64,000 nucleotides of DNA, from NCBI RefSeq assembly GCF_014652635.1, contig NZ_BMZE01000003.1, positions 124,001 to 188,000 on the forward strand, given 5' to 3'. The notes beneath the pieces were generated by a model that saw nothing but the letters and a program-made list of their open reading frames with translations, was not told where the DNA came from and did no database searches. The translations under genes and the position numbers were made by a program. Positions 29,024 through 37,501 of this stretch are shown here, one piece after another (the stretch's first letter is position 1; every line of letters begins with the position of its first letter). This DNA is from Devosia pacifica. Lineage in GTDB: Bacteria; Pseudomonadota; Alphaproteobacteria; Rhizobiales; Devosiaceae.

Positions 29024-30351
29024 TGCTCGGCGCGCTCGGCCTGGTAGGCCTCCCAATCGGACTGCACAGCTTCGATGAAGGAATCGACATCAGTGCGTCC
29101 CGCCAGCAGCATCTGAGCCTGAGTGCCCATGGTGCGCTGCATGGTTGGCGTGGCCCAATCGAGATAGCCGACAAAGTCGCCTTCCTCGAACAGACGCTCT
29201 GCAGCCGCCAGCTGATCCTCGTGCATCGAGCCTGTGGGCGTCACGCTGTCTAGACCCTTATTGGGCAGACGGCTGACATCGGCGTAGGCCTGGGCGAAGT
29301 CTTCGCTAAGCATCATGCCGAGAAAGGCAAGAGCTGCCGGCTCGATTTCAGTCTTGGAGCTGACCAACCACGGCGTACCGAACGTGCCGGTGGTGACGTA
29401 GTCACCGCTTTCGCCGCGCAGCAGTGTGAAGCCGAACGCATCCGGATCGACTGCAGCAAGACGTGCACCATTGAACGAGCCACCGAGGAAGAACACACCC
29501 TCGCCCTCGCCATAGGAGGCAACGGCGTCGTCCATCGACATGCCGTCATAGCCGCGACCGAAATATCCGGCCTCGCCCCAGCTCTCAAGTGTTTCGAGGG
29601 CCTGACGAACGCCTTCGGTATCGAAGGTTGCGCCTTCCTGGCCGGCAATCCAGCCGTTGATTTCATCAACGCCGGAATACATGTCGATCAGGATACCAAG
29701 CACATGCGAGCCAAGCGGATACTGCTCGCTGTTGCCGAGCATGATCGGCTGTTCGCCGGCTTCTTCTGCAGCTGCGAGCGCCTCGTTGAGATCACCGATG
29801 GAATCGGGCGCCTCGAGGCCGAGTTCTTCGAGCTTCGACTTGTTGTAGAACAGGCCGAGCGGCTGCGTGGCGCCACCCATGGCGTAGGTATCGCCTTCGC
29901 CCCAGGCCGTGCCTTCGTCGTTCCACTGCATCGAAGAGAAGCCGCTGGCCGGCAGGCCTTCGTCGATGTCGTAGGCGTCGATGAAGTCATCGAGCGGACG
30001 CACGAGATCTGCGCGCACCATGGTGCCCATGATCGCGAAACCCTGGTTGCCGTTGGTGACATCCGGCGGGGTGCTGGAGTTCATCGCGTTGACGACAGTG
30101 CCCATCAGATCGCCCCAGCCCTTGAGGGTCAGGTCGACGGTTACGTTCGGGTAGGTTTCCTCGAACTGCGGGATGAGCTTTTCAAGCATGGTCTCTTCGC
30201 CGGCATCGGCCCAGACGCGCAGCGTAACGTCGCCAAGCGCGGCAACATCATCGACCGAAACCGGCTCGGTGATCTCTGTGTCCTGAGCGATTGCAGGCAT
30301 TGCGGCGCTCAAAGCCGTGGCAGCGAGCAAAACGGATAGTGTTCCCCTCAT
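29020..30351 (-). CDS. Extracellular sugar-binding protein, family 1
   Basis: A 443-aa periplasmic binding protein with a signal peptide ending AIA (residue 22) and a mature start QDTEITEPVS. Typical family features are LRVWADAGEE, the PDVTNGN stretch, and YNKSKLEELGL. It delivers a carbohydrate to the two permeases and UgpC-type ATPase. Substrate unknown. Confidence 0.92.
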   Translation of the reverse strand: MRGTLSVLLAATALSAAMPAIAQDTEITEPVSVDDVAALGDVTLRVWADAGEETMLEKLIPQFEETYPNVTVDLTLKGWGDLMGTVVNAMNSSTPPDVTNGNQGFAIMGTMVRADLVRPLDDFIDAYDIDEGLPASGFSSMQWNDEGTAWGEGDTYAMGGATQPLGLFYNKSKLEELGLEAPDSIGDLNEALAAAEEAGEQPIMLGNSEQYPLGSHVLGILIDMYSGVDEINGWIAGQEGATFDTEGVRQALETLESWGEAGYFGRGYDGMSMDDAVASYGEGEGVFFLGGSFNGARLAAVDPDAFGFTLLRGESGDYVTTGTFGTPWLVSSKTEIEPAALAFLGMMLSEDFAQAYADVSRLPNKGLDSVTPTGSMHEDQLAAAERLFEEGDFVGYLDWATPTMQRTMGTQAQMLLAGRTDVDSFIEAVQSDWEAYQAERAEQ

Positions 30352-30366
30352 AATGAGTTCTCCCTC

Positions 30367-31284
30367 CTAGGAGTTTGGGTTGGTTGAAAGCCACTCCGAG
30401 CGGGCGAAGACCCAATCGAAGTTTTCCTTTTGCTCCTGGTCGACGGCGGCGTGATCGTGTCCGCCATCGGGGCGGCGGTCCTGTTCGACCACGATCCACC
30501 CGTCGTAGCCGACCGCCTGGAGCTTGTTCATGAAACCGTCGAGATCGAGATCGCCCTTGCCGAGCGGCGCTGCGGCCTCCGCCATGCCGAAGGTGATGCG
30601 CTCGCGGCGCGCCTTTTCGACCGGCGCGTCGATGAGGTCCTTGACGTGCACGTGGTTGATGCGGCTGGCCCAGCGATCGACCAGATCGATGGAGTCATCG
30701 CCGCCGGCCGCTGCGTGGCCGGTATCGAGCGTGAAATCGAGGTCGGTGTCTTCCAACAGGCGATCAACCTCATGAGGTTGCTCGATATGGGTGCCGGTAT
30801 GGGGGTGATAGGAAACCATCAAGCCGTGATCGCGCACGATCCGCGCGGCTTCGTTGAAGCCTTCGATCAGAACGCCCCAGTCGCTTGGCGACAGGTCGAG
30901 ATCGGTTTCGTCCTTGCCGCGGCGCACGTGCTGCTTGATGGCGTCTTCTGTCTCCTCGGCCAGAATGACCGGACCCGGATTCTTGAAATGGCCGAAGGCC
31001 TTGCAGACCTCGCGCAGATACTCGAGATCACCGGCCATCACCTCAACGCCATGCAGCGGACGTAGCGGCACATAGGCGCCGGCGCATTCAAGCTCATACT
31101 GGTTGAGCGTTTCGGCGAGCGCCTCGTCGCTGTCGGCGAAAAACCGCAGCGGGCCTGTTTCGACGCCGGCATAGCCCGACTGTTGCAAGGTTTTCAAAAT
31201 GTCTGCGGGGCGGCGGTGCGCCGGCAGGCTATGAGGTCCCCAGACACCCCAGGTCACGGGGGCATTGGCGATGCGTCTCGTCAT
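30367..31284 (-). CDS. Sugar phosphate isomerase/epimerase, TIM barrel (IolE-like)
   Basis: A 305-aa AP-endonuclease-2-fold TIM barrel. Motifs VTWGVWG, GYAGVETGPLRFF, SYHPHTGTHIE, TLDTGHAAAGG and HVHVKDL carry the usual metal ligands (Glu, Asp, His) of IolE/xylose-isomerase-like enzymes. The start at 31284 overlaps the BadF-type gene's stop (ATGA); the longer frame upstream is the shadow of that gene. Probable reaction is sugar isomerisation, epimerisation or dehydration. Confidence 0.88.
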   Translation of the reverse strand: MTRRIANAPVTWGVWGPHSLPAHRRPADILKTLQQSGYAGVETGPLRFFADSDEALAETLNQYELECAGAYVPLRPLHGVEVMAGDLEYLREVCKAFGHFKNPGPVILAEETEDAIKQHVRRGKDETDLDLSPSDWGVLIEGFNEAARIVRDHGLMVSYHPHTGTHIEQPHEVDRLLEDTDLDFTLDTGHAAAGGDDSIDLVDRWASRINHVHVKDLIDAPVEKARRERITFGMAEAAAPLGKGDLDLDGFMNKLQAVGYDGWIVVEQDRRPDGGHDHAAVDQEQKENFDWVFARSEWLSTNPNS

Positions 31285-32216
31285 CGGACATCTCCTTGAA
31301 TTGTGGTTGTCGGGGCGAGACCGGCGAGTTGGCGCGCAAGGTTCACAGCGCCCGCGACCGGCGGCACGTCGAGAAGCAGGACTTGCGAGCGGTCGCCAAA
31401 GCGGCGGTGCATGCTGTCGGCGAACGCAGAGAACATCTGTTGGTGGTTGCTCATCACGCCACCGGCGCACACCACGGCGGCGACATCGCCGCCGCGCCGC
31501 TCGAGCTGATGCACCATCTGCGTCATCGCCTCGGCATGGGACTCGATCACGCGCGCGGCACGTGGCGATCCGGCCTGGCATGCGGAAAACACCACACGCG
31601 CATGGACTGACCATTCGCGTGGTTCGCCCGTTGCAAGCCGGTGGCTCAATGCATGCGGATGCGTGATATCGAGAGCGTCGAGCAGAGCGTCGACGAGGCC
31701 ATCATCTTCGGCGGCGTCATATGCGCTGAGGACTTCGCGCGCAGCGTCGCGCACCAGCCCGACAGCACCGCATTCGTCGCCAAGCACCCAGCCCCACCCG
31801 CCAACCATAATCTCGGTGCCATTGCCGGTGGTGGCGGTCGCGGAGGAGCCGGTACCGGCAGTCACACCAGTGCCGGAACGGCGGCCGCTCGCGGGCACCA
31901 GAAGGCTTGAATCGTTGACGACCCGAACGCGCGCGAATGCCTCGGCGAGAGGTGCGGTCAGGATCTCCTGCTGGCTGACGCTGTCACTGCCGTGCACCCC
32001 GGCGACAAGCGCCACAACTTCACCAGCTTCCCCAGACACCGCATTGACCGCGACATCGCGCAAGATCTGCGCACGGTCGGCGTCGCTTCGCAGCGCCCAG
32101 CTGGTATTCGGGATGGTCTGCTCCGACAGTGTTACGCCGTCCAGATCGGTGATCTGCACCTGCGTCTTGCTGCCACCAACATCGAGGCCAACGAGGAGTG
32201 AACTCACCTCGTTCAC
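31281..32216 (-). CDS. BadF/BadG/BcrA/BcrD ATPase family kinase (N-acetylglucosamine kinase-like)
   Basis: A 311-aa protein of the actin/hexokinase-fold BadF family: GLDVGGSKTQVQITD (phosphate 1), GTGVTAGTGSSATAT (phosphate 2), GGWGWVLGDECGAVGL and CAGGVMSN (adenosine motif). Relatives include eukaryotic and bacterial GlcNAc kinases. With an SIS isomerase next to it, phosphorylation of an amino sugar is the best guess. Overlaps both neighbours by 4 bp. Confidence 0.87.
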   Translation of the reverse strand: MNEVSSLLVGLDVGGSKTQVQITDLDGVTLSEQTIPNTSWALRSDADRAQILRDVAVNAVSGEAGEVVALVAGVHGSDSVSQQEILTAPLAEAFARVRVVNDSSLLVPASGRRSGTGVTAGTGSSATATTGNGTEIMVGGWGWVLGDECGAVGLVRDAAREVLSAYDAAEDDGLVDALLDALDITHPHALSHRLATGEPREWSVHARVVFSACQAGSPRAARVIESHAEAMTQMVHQLERRGGDVAAVVCAGGVMSNHQQMFSAFADSMHRRFGDRSQVLLLDVPPVAGAVNLARQLAGLAPTTTIQGDVR

Positions 32217-33241
32217 CCGGCCGTGTTGGTTTTGGTATCGAGCCGGACGAACACCGCTTCGTTGATGTCGATGCCGCGCGCCTCGGAAGCCAGAAGTGTT
32301 AACATCTGGGTAACGAAACTGGCACCGATGGCGAAGTGGATGGGACTACCGAGCGGAACCGGCAGCTGCAAGCTCATCAGCGTATCGACCTTCGGCGCCC
32401 CGCCATCGGGGCCGGTCACGTAGACGAGATTTTGCGTTTGTTCGGCGAGCTGATCGATCAGCAACGCTTCGCGCGCACCGCCAAAAACCAGATGCATTGC
32501 CTTGCCAGCGGCATCCATCGGGCCATGCAGATACTGGCGCGTCTCCATGCCGGTCGACATCAGCCGCGGGCCTTCGCGCAACATCAATGCCGCCTCTTCG
32601 GCGACCGAAACGATCGAGGCCGGTGCAACGATATCGCTCGAAGGGCACGCCACCAGCTTTTCAGCAAGGGCGCGCAGATCTGAGATAGTCTCGGTGACGG
32701 TCGTCATCGCGTCGCGGATGGCGTGCTTCCAGCCGTCCGGATCCGACCGTCCTGCCCAATGATCGGCCAGCATGCCGAGCGCCAGCATGGTGCCGGTGAA
32801 GCTGACGAACGACACCGAACTGTCAGGGTGATTGCCGAGGTTCAGCCCGCCCGAACACAGATCCGCCAGCGGCGACGGCTCATAATTGGTTATGGCAAAG
32901 CCCTGCTCCGGAGCATTCGCCTTGGCGACGGCAACGACTTCGGCGCTGCGGCCGCTTTGCGAGATATAAAGCGCCAGGCCATCATGTCCGAGGGCGTCAT
33001 CAAAGAGTTCAGACGGCAAGAGCCGTGTCGCGTCGATGCCATCTGCGCGGAACTGGCGCGCGGCGACAGCTGCCGCTGCGTGACTGGCACCGATGCCGAT
33101 GATCGAGAGGCGCTGCGGGCGCTCTGGCGCCTTGTCCAGCTGGCCAGCGATCGTGTCCACCATTCCCACCAGCGCCTCTGCCTGACCATCGAACGACTGA
33201 TGGGCGGGGATCCATTCACGCTTGGGGTATTCACTCGACAC
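32213..33241 (-). CDS. SIS-domain sugar isomerase/deaminase-like protein
   Basis: A 342-aa protein with two SIS (sugar isomerase) domains like the isomerase half of GlmS and the AgaS/FrlB group: IIGIGASHAAAAVAARQ, YISQSGRSAEVVAVAK, and the second domain from residue ~195. It likely deaminates or isomerises a phosphorylated amino sugar. I choose the GTG at 33241 because GAGG lies nine nt upstream; a TTG at 33256 is the alternative. First gene of the sugar operon. Confidence 0.87.
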   Translation of the reverse strand: MSSEYPKREWIPAHQSFDGQAEALVGMVDTIAGQLDKAPERPQRLSIIGIGASHAAAAVAARQFRADGIDATRLLPSELFDDALGHDGLALYISQSGRSAEVVAVAKANAPEQGFAITNYEPSPLADLCSGGLNLGNHPDSSVSFVSFTGTMLALGMLADHWAGRSDPDGWKHAIRDAMTTVTETISDLRALAEKLVACPSSDIVAPASIVSVAEEAALMLREGPRLMSTGMETRQYLHGPMDAAGKAMHLVFGGAREALLIDQLAEQTQNLVYVTGPDGGAPKVDTLMSLQLPVPLGSPIHFAIGASFVTQMLTLLASEARGIDINEAVFVRLDTKTNTAG

Positions 33242-33265
33242 TGACCAGGACCTCAAAAATCTTCA

Positions 33266-33292
33266 TTTATTAAAGCTACTGACTTTAATAAA
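33266..33292. promoter_or_regulatory. Palindromic ROK-type operator between SIS and rok genes
   Basis: A perfect inverted repeat, tttattaaag and ctttaataaa (10-bp arms, 7-nt spacer), lies 25 bp from the SIS start and 57 bp from the divergent ROK start. A+T-rich dyads of this kind are typical NagC/Mlc/XylR-like ROK operators, so this is the likely binding site for the ROK protein at 33349-34536. Confidence 0.7.
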
Positions 33293-33348
33293 TCGGTCAA
33301 GTGCGAATGTGGCTTCGCATGCTATTGGTCGCCTAGGGGGAGGAATGC

Positions 33349-34536
33349 ATGAACGCACAAATACCGACGCTTTCGGAAGCGGCAAAGGCCGTCATGGCGG
33401 GTTTGCTGGCCTATGGTGAGGCAACGCGTCGAGACCTTGCACATCACGCGAATGTTAGTTTCCCAACGGTGACAGCGGCGCTGGCCGAACTTGGCAGGCT
33501 CGCTCTGATTGAAGAAGTTCGTCGTGAACAGGGCCCGAGAGGTCGCGCAACAATCGTTTATGGCATTGGCAGGACTGCGGGCTGGGTTCTCGGCTGCGAT
33601 ATTGGATCAACCCAGATCAGCTTGATGGCGCGCGATCTCGGTGGAACTATTCGCGCCCGGGAAACCACGCCTCATGGCGGCGACCCACTTGCCGCTGCTG
33701 ATCGCGCTGCCGCGCACGCTTCCAAGTTCGTCGAGCGCATGCAGGCGATTGGTCCCATCCGGTCGATAGCGCTTGCGGTCAACCAGATCGTGCCACGAGA
33801 CATCACCCCGACAGCGGGACGTCATGGGATTACCCACGCCATCGTGCAGCGTTTCGCCGACCAGCTCGGGGCCGGTGAAGGGACGCCCTTGCTGGTGGAG
33901 AACAACGTCAACTGCGCGGCAGTTGCTGAACACCATGACGGGCACCTGCGCGGATGCAAGGATGCGGCCTACATGCAGATCGGCGTCGGACTAGGCCTCG
34001 GGTTCTTCTGCGACGGAGCGTTGATCAGGGGGGCACATGGTGCCGGTGGGGAGCTGGCGCAAATTCCCCTCTCTTGGTCCGCCGACGCCGCGTCCCCCCG
34101 CGATGCGATCGAGCAGGTGCTGGGTGAGCGGGGATTAGTGTATCGCGTACAGCAGTACTGGCGAAAGCCAGAGCCTGCGCCTCAAACACTTGATGAGGTA
34201 TTCGCTCTGGACGCCCAGGGTGATCCCCACGTGCACGCAGCATTGCACGAGCACGCGATAGCGCTTGCTCGAGTGGCAGCCACTATTGCAACCATTCTCG
34301 ATCCGGAAAAGCTCGTTCTTGGGGGCGGCCTGACAAGAAGCGGGGCCTTTACACGTCGGATTATCGAGGAATTTTCGGCACGAGATCCGTCCACACAGAT
34401 TGCGCAGTCAGAAAAACATTCAGACGCAACAGTTGAAGGCGCAACCGTGCTCGCCCGTGACTTGGCAATTTCTCAACTGCTAGGCCAGTTTTACCGCCCA
34501 TTGCTGCAAAGGCCGACAACTTGGAGCCTAAGTTAA
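33349..34536 (+). CDS. ROK family transcriptional regulator
   Basis: A 395-aa ROK repressor with an N-terminal winged HTH (residues ~10-65, TRRDLAHHANVSFPTVTAALAEL) and a sugar-kinase-like domain with CDIGSTQ. The zinc-binding Cys cluster of classical ROK kinases is absent (GAHGAGGELAQIPLS has no Cys). A strong GGGGGAGGA site precedes the ATG at 33349. It is divergent from the sugar operon and probably its repressor. Confidence 0.9.
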   Translation: MNAQIPTLSEAAKAVMAGLLAYGEATRRDLAHHANVSFPTVTAALAELGRLALIEEVRREQGPRGRATIVYGIGRTAGWVLGCDIGSTQISLMARDLGGTIRARETTPHGGDPLAAADRAAAHASKFVERMQAIGPIRSIALAVNQIVPRDITPTAGRHGITHAIVQRFADQLGAGEGTPLLVENNVNCAAVAEHHDGHLRGCKDAAYMQIGVGLGLGFFCDGALIRGAHGAGGELAQIPLSWSADAASPRDAIEQVLGERGLVYRVQQYWRKPEPAPQTLDEVFALDAQGDPHVHAALHEHAIALARVAATIATILDPEKLVLGGGLTRSGAFTRRIIEEFSARDPSTQIAQSEKHSDATVEGATVLARDLAISQLLGQFYRPLLQRPTTWSLS

Positions 34537-34624
34537 AGCCAGCCAAAGTTCGGCGGCGAGCCATTTCGGGCGGGTGCTCAACATCCCGTCCTAGGCGTGA
34601 CGGTAAGCCGATCTCGCTCAGTAC

Positions 34625-35191
34625 TCATTGCACTTCGACGCGCTCGAAGAGGCCGTCGTAACGGATGACCAGTCCCATATGGTCGACTGATATGTGCGCT
34701 TCAAAGCCATCGGCAAACCCCAGATCCAGATAATGGAAAAGGTCCGGGCCCACGCGTCGGTAACTCTGCCGAGAACGACTAACCCTCATAGCCGCAGCAT
34801 CGATGAAACTGGTATCCAGGGTGAGATGATCCTGATCGGCCGCGATCATATGCCTGATGGGGAAGCTGTTGCAGAACGGGGTTATGGATAAATCCGGCTC
34901 GCCTGTCCCCTCTAGGTCGGGTCTGACATCCCCATCTACCTTCCACCCATTGCCGTATCGTTCGAGAGCAAGCCTGGCACGACCTCTCACGCCCTCCTTT
35001 CGCACAATACAGGACTGTACGGACCAATCGGGCGTCAACACCCAACGGTGCTCAATACGGAAACCGCCATCTTCAACGCCGATCGTCGTCGAATTCGCTA
35101 CTATCCGATTCTCGGCGATGGTCAGCTCCAGCCTTTCCAATCCTGCTGCATCTAGGCGGCGCCAAAAAAGGTTCTGCGATGATGGTTTCAT
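34625..35191 (-). CDS. Putative glycolipid-binding domain protein (PF06475-like)
   Basis: A 188-aa soluble protein matching the putative glycolipid-binding family: FWRRLDAAGLERLEL start, YRIEHRWVLTPDW-like stretch (here FRIEHRWVLTPDW), and a C-terminal FHYLDLGFADGFEAHI segment. Function is unproven in the family. It stands upstream of a glycosyltransferase on the other strand, which fits a glycolipid theme but does not prove it. Confidence 0.8.
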   Translation of the reverse strand: MKPSSQNLFWRRLDAAGLERLELTIAENRIVANSTTIGVEDGGFRIEHRWVLTPDWSVQSCIVRKEGVRGRARLALERYGNGWKVDGDVRPDLEGTGEPDLSITPFCNSFPIRHMIAADQDHLTLDTSFIDAAAMRVSRSRQSYRRVGPDLFHYLDLGFADGFEAHISVDHMGLVIRYDGLFERVEVQ

Positions 35192-35253
35192 AATTCGCTC
35201 ATTAGGGCTCCCAGTAGGACTGTATGACCGAAAACAGGTAGGAAACAGCCCTG

Positions 35254-35277
35254 CTTGAACGGCCGCAATGGGGTCGA
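35254..35277. repeat. Degenerate intergenic repeat core (copy A)
   Basis: Core cttgaacggccgcaatgggg plus tcga in the gap before the glycosyltransferase. Related to copies B (36702-36726), C (46985-47004) and D (48043-48066). Confidence 0.4.
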
Positions 35278-35370
35278 TAGCAGTCGCCTACCGGCATGGC
35301 GGTGTCATCCTGCAATACTGGTCAACAGATATATCTAGTTTTTGCGCGCTTGGTTGGGCACAACAGCAAG

Positions 35371-36645
35371 ATGCGGATATCGGTTCATACCCTCGGAACA
35401 CGCGGTGACGTTCAACCATATGTCGCGCTGAGTCTTGGCCTCATGAACCAGGGCCACACCGTACAGCTTGCTGCGCCTGCCCAATTCGAGGCTTTTGTCA
35501 GCGAACGGGGCGTTTCATTTACACCTCTGCCCGGGGAATTTTTGGCCCTGCTCGATACACCTGAAGGCAAGGCCGCCGTTGCAGGCGGACAAGGGTTTAG
35601 TGCAGGCTTCAAGCTCTTAGGGCATGTCCGCCCTCTTATGCGACGGCTGCTTGATGCGGAATGGATTGCGGCAAAGGCTTTTGCTCCCGATCTACTTATC
35701 TATCATCCGAAATCAATCGCGGGTCCACACATCGGGGAGCGCCTGAAAATTCCGACGATCTTGGCGTCGCCACTTCCGGGCTTCACGCCAACCTCGGCCT
35801 TTCCAAGTCCCATGCTGCCCATGTCATCGCTGGGCCCATTCAATAAGGTCAGCCATCAGCTCGCGATAAAAGGCGCTGGTGTCTTGTTCGGCAAATTGCT
35901 TCGCGAATGGCGCAAGCATTCCCTCGATCTACAACGTGGCAAACCTCCAGGCCCTGTTGCGACCGTGTATGGCTATAGCCGCCAGCTCGTTCCGGTACCC
36001 AGCGACTGGAACGAGAGCGTCTTGGTGTCGGGCTACTGGTTTCTGGACGAGCATGCCAACTGGCAGATGCCCGAAGACCTCAAGGCATTTCTGTCATCGG
36101 GAGAAAAGCCGATTTATGTCGGGTTTGGCAGCATGCCGGGTATCGACCCCCAGGTGCTTGCAAGCAGCCTCATCGAGGGTCTGGCCTTGTCGGGGAAACG
36201 CGGTCTGCTTGCGACAGGAGGCGGCGCTCTCAGTCTCACAGAGGTACCGACCCATGTTCACGTCATAGAAGCTGCGCCGCATGAACAGCTTTTCAAGCAT
36301 GTAGAGGCAGCGTTGCATCATGGCGGTGCTGGCACCACTGGTGCGTCCCTTCGAGCTGGAGTCCCAACAATCATCTGCCCATTCTTCGGCGATCAGCCAT
36401 TTTGGGGCCGACGGATTGCGAGCATTGGCGCGGGGCCACCACCGATCGACCGCAAGACTTTGACTGCCGAGGTGTTGGCAGCCGCCTTCAGAGCCGTAGG
36501 CGATCCAAAAATGCGGGATAAAGCGGAGGAAATGGGACGACTGATCCGCGAAGAAGACGGCGTCTCGGCTGCCATCGACTTCATAGACCTCCACGCGCGC
36601 TTGGCGTACCAAAACAAGGCATCCGCTCCGAAACCCAATGGCTAG
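35371..36645 (+). CDS. Glycosyltransferase family 1/28 (UGT/sterol-glucosyltransferase-like)
   Basis: A 424-aa GT-B enzyme. The N-terminal MRISVHTLGTRGDVQPYVAL is the family 28 motif of sterol or rhamnolipid glucosyltransferases, and the C-terminal VEAALHHGGAGTTGASLRAGVPTIICPFFGDQPFWG is the UDP-sugar binding motif. It probably transfers a sugar to a lipid or small hydrophobic acceptor. The start at 35371 begins the conserved motif; an upstream ATG at 35296 would add 25 unconserved residues. Confidence 0.88.
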   Translation: MRISVHTLGTRGDVQPYVALSLGLMNQGHTVQLAAPAQFEAFVSERGVSFTPLPGEFLALLDTPEGKAAVAGGQGFSAGFKLLGHVRPLMRRLLDAEWIAAKAFAPDLLIYHPKSIAGPHIGERLKIPTILASPLPGFTPTSAFPSPMLPMSSLGPFNKVSHQLAIKGAGVLFGKLLREWRKHSLDLQRGKPPGPVATVYGYSRQLVPVPSDWNESVLVSGYWFLDEHANWQMPEDLKAFLSSGEKPIYVGFGSMPGIDPQVLASSLIEGLALSGKRGLLATGGGALSLTEVPTHVHVIEAAPHEQLFKHVEAALHHGGAGTTGASLRAGVPTIICPFFGDQPFWGRRIASIGAGPPPIDRKTLTAEVLAAAFRAVGDPKMRDKAEEMGRLIREEDGVSAAIDFIDLHARLAYQNKASAPKPNG

Positions 36646-36701
36646 TTCCATACTGTATATTCGCTTGGCTTGCGGCAGCTTTCGGGAGTGCTCGCCGCGA
36701 A

Positions 36702-36726
36702 CTTGAATGGCTGAAACGGGGTCGGA
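36702..36726. repeat. Degenerate intergenic repeat core (copy B)
   Basis: Core cttgaatggctgaaacgggg plus tcgga after the glycosyltransferase gene. It shares ggggtcgga and the flanking pattern with copy D. The 180-bp gap here also contains tccggaatg, shared with copy C. Confidence 0.45.
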
Positions 36727-36826
36727 ACCTGCCGGGCAGCGACGCGCCCCAATTGGGACATTCGATAGGAATTCCGGAATGCCTGAAAGCTGACACTCGG
36801 CCGTAGGCGGCTGAATCTCAGACCGG

Positions 36827-37501
36827 TCACTCCAGTGCGGCGAAGCGCTCGACCAGATGGGTGGCGCCGGAGACAATCAGCAGGTCGCCGGGTCGGATAA
36901 CCGTTTCCGGCCGCGCATAGGTAAAATCGGCCTTTGGCCGCTTCACGCCCACGACAGTGACGCCGTATTTGCTGCGCAGGGCAGATTCAGCCAGGGTCCG
37001 GTTGAGGCTCTCCTTGGGAGCACGTGTTTTTACGATGGCGAAGCCGTCGTCGAACTCGATGAAATCGATCATCTGGCCGGTCACCAGATGCGCCACCCGC
37101 TCTCCCATTGTGGCTTCGGGATGGATTACGTGGTGCGCGCCGGTGCGTTCGAGCAGGCGACCATGCTTCTCGCTTAAAGCTTTGGCCCAGATGTCAGGCA
37201 CCCGCAGTTCACTCAGCGCCAGCACGGTCATCAGGCTGGCCTCGATATCGGTGCCGATCCCGACCACAGCCTTTTCGAAATCGGCAGCGCCCAAGCGTTT
37301 CAGTGTGTCTGTACTGGTGGTATCCGCCTGCACCACATGAGTCAGGCGTCCGGCCCACGACTGCACGATAGCGGGGTCCTCGTCGATGGCCAGAACTTCG
37401 TGGCCCAGCCGGATCAGGGAGTCGGCGACGGCGCCGCCGAACCGGCCGAGGCCGATGACGAGGATGCTGCCGGAGCCGCCTGCGATCGAATGTCTAGCCA
37501 A
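36827..37501 (-). CDS. Trk/Ktr potassium channel regulatory subunit (KtrA/TrkA-like, RCK)
   Basis: A 224-aa cytosolic RCK protein: N-terminal NAD-binding Rossmann fold (ILVIGLGRFGGAVADSL) and C-terminal TrkA_C domain from about residue 140. It gates the TrkH-like pore encoded by the overlapping upstream gene (8-bp overlap at 37494-37501). This single-RCK size is KtrA-like; E. coli TrkA is twice as long. Confidence 0.9.
   Translation of the reverse strand: MARHSIAGGSGSILVIGLGRFGGAVADSLIRLGHEVLAIDEDPAIVQSWAGRLTHVVQADTTSTDTLKRLGAADFEKAVVGIGTDIEASLMTVLALSELRVPDIWAKALSEKHGRLLERTGAHHVIHPEATMGERVAHLVTGQMIDFIEFDDGFAIVKTRAPKESLNRTLAESALRSKYGVTVVGVKRPKADFTYARPETVIRPGDLLIVSGATHLVERFAALE

Noticed and set aside
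28091..29047. 318-codon plus-strand frame antisense to the MalF-type permease
   Set aside because: The Gln/Asp-rich, low-complexity product has no family; the permease on the other strand is unmistakable.
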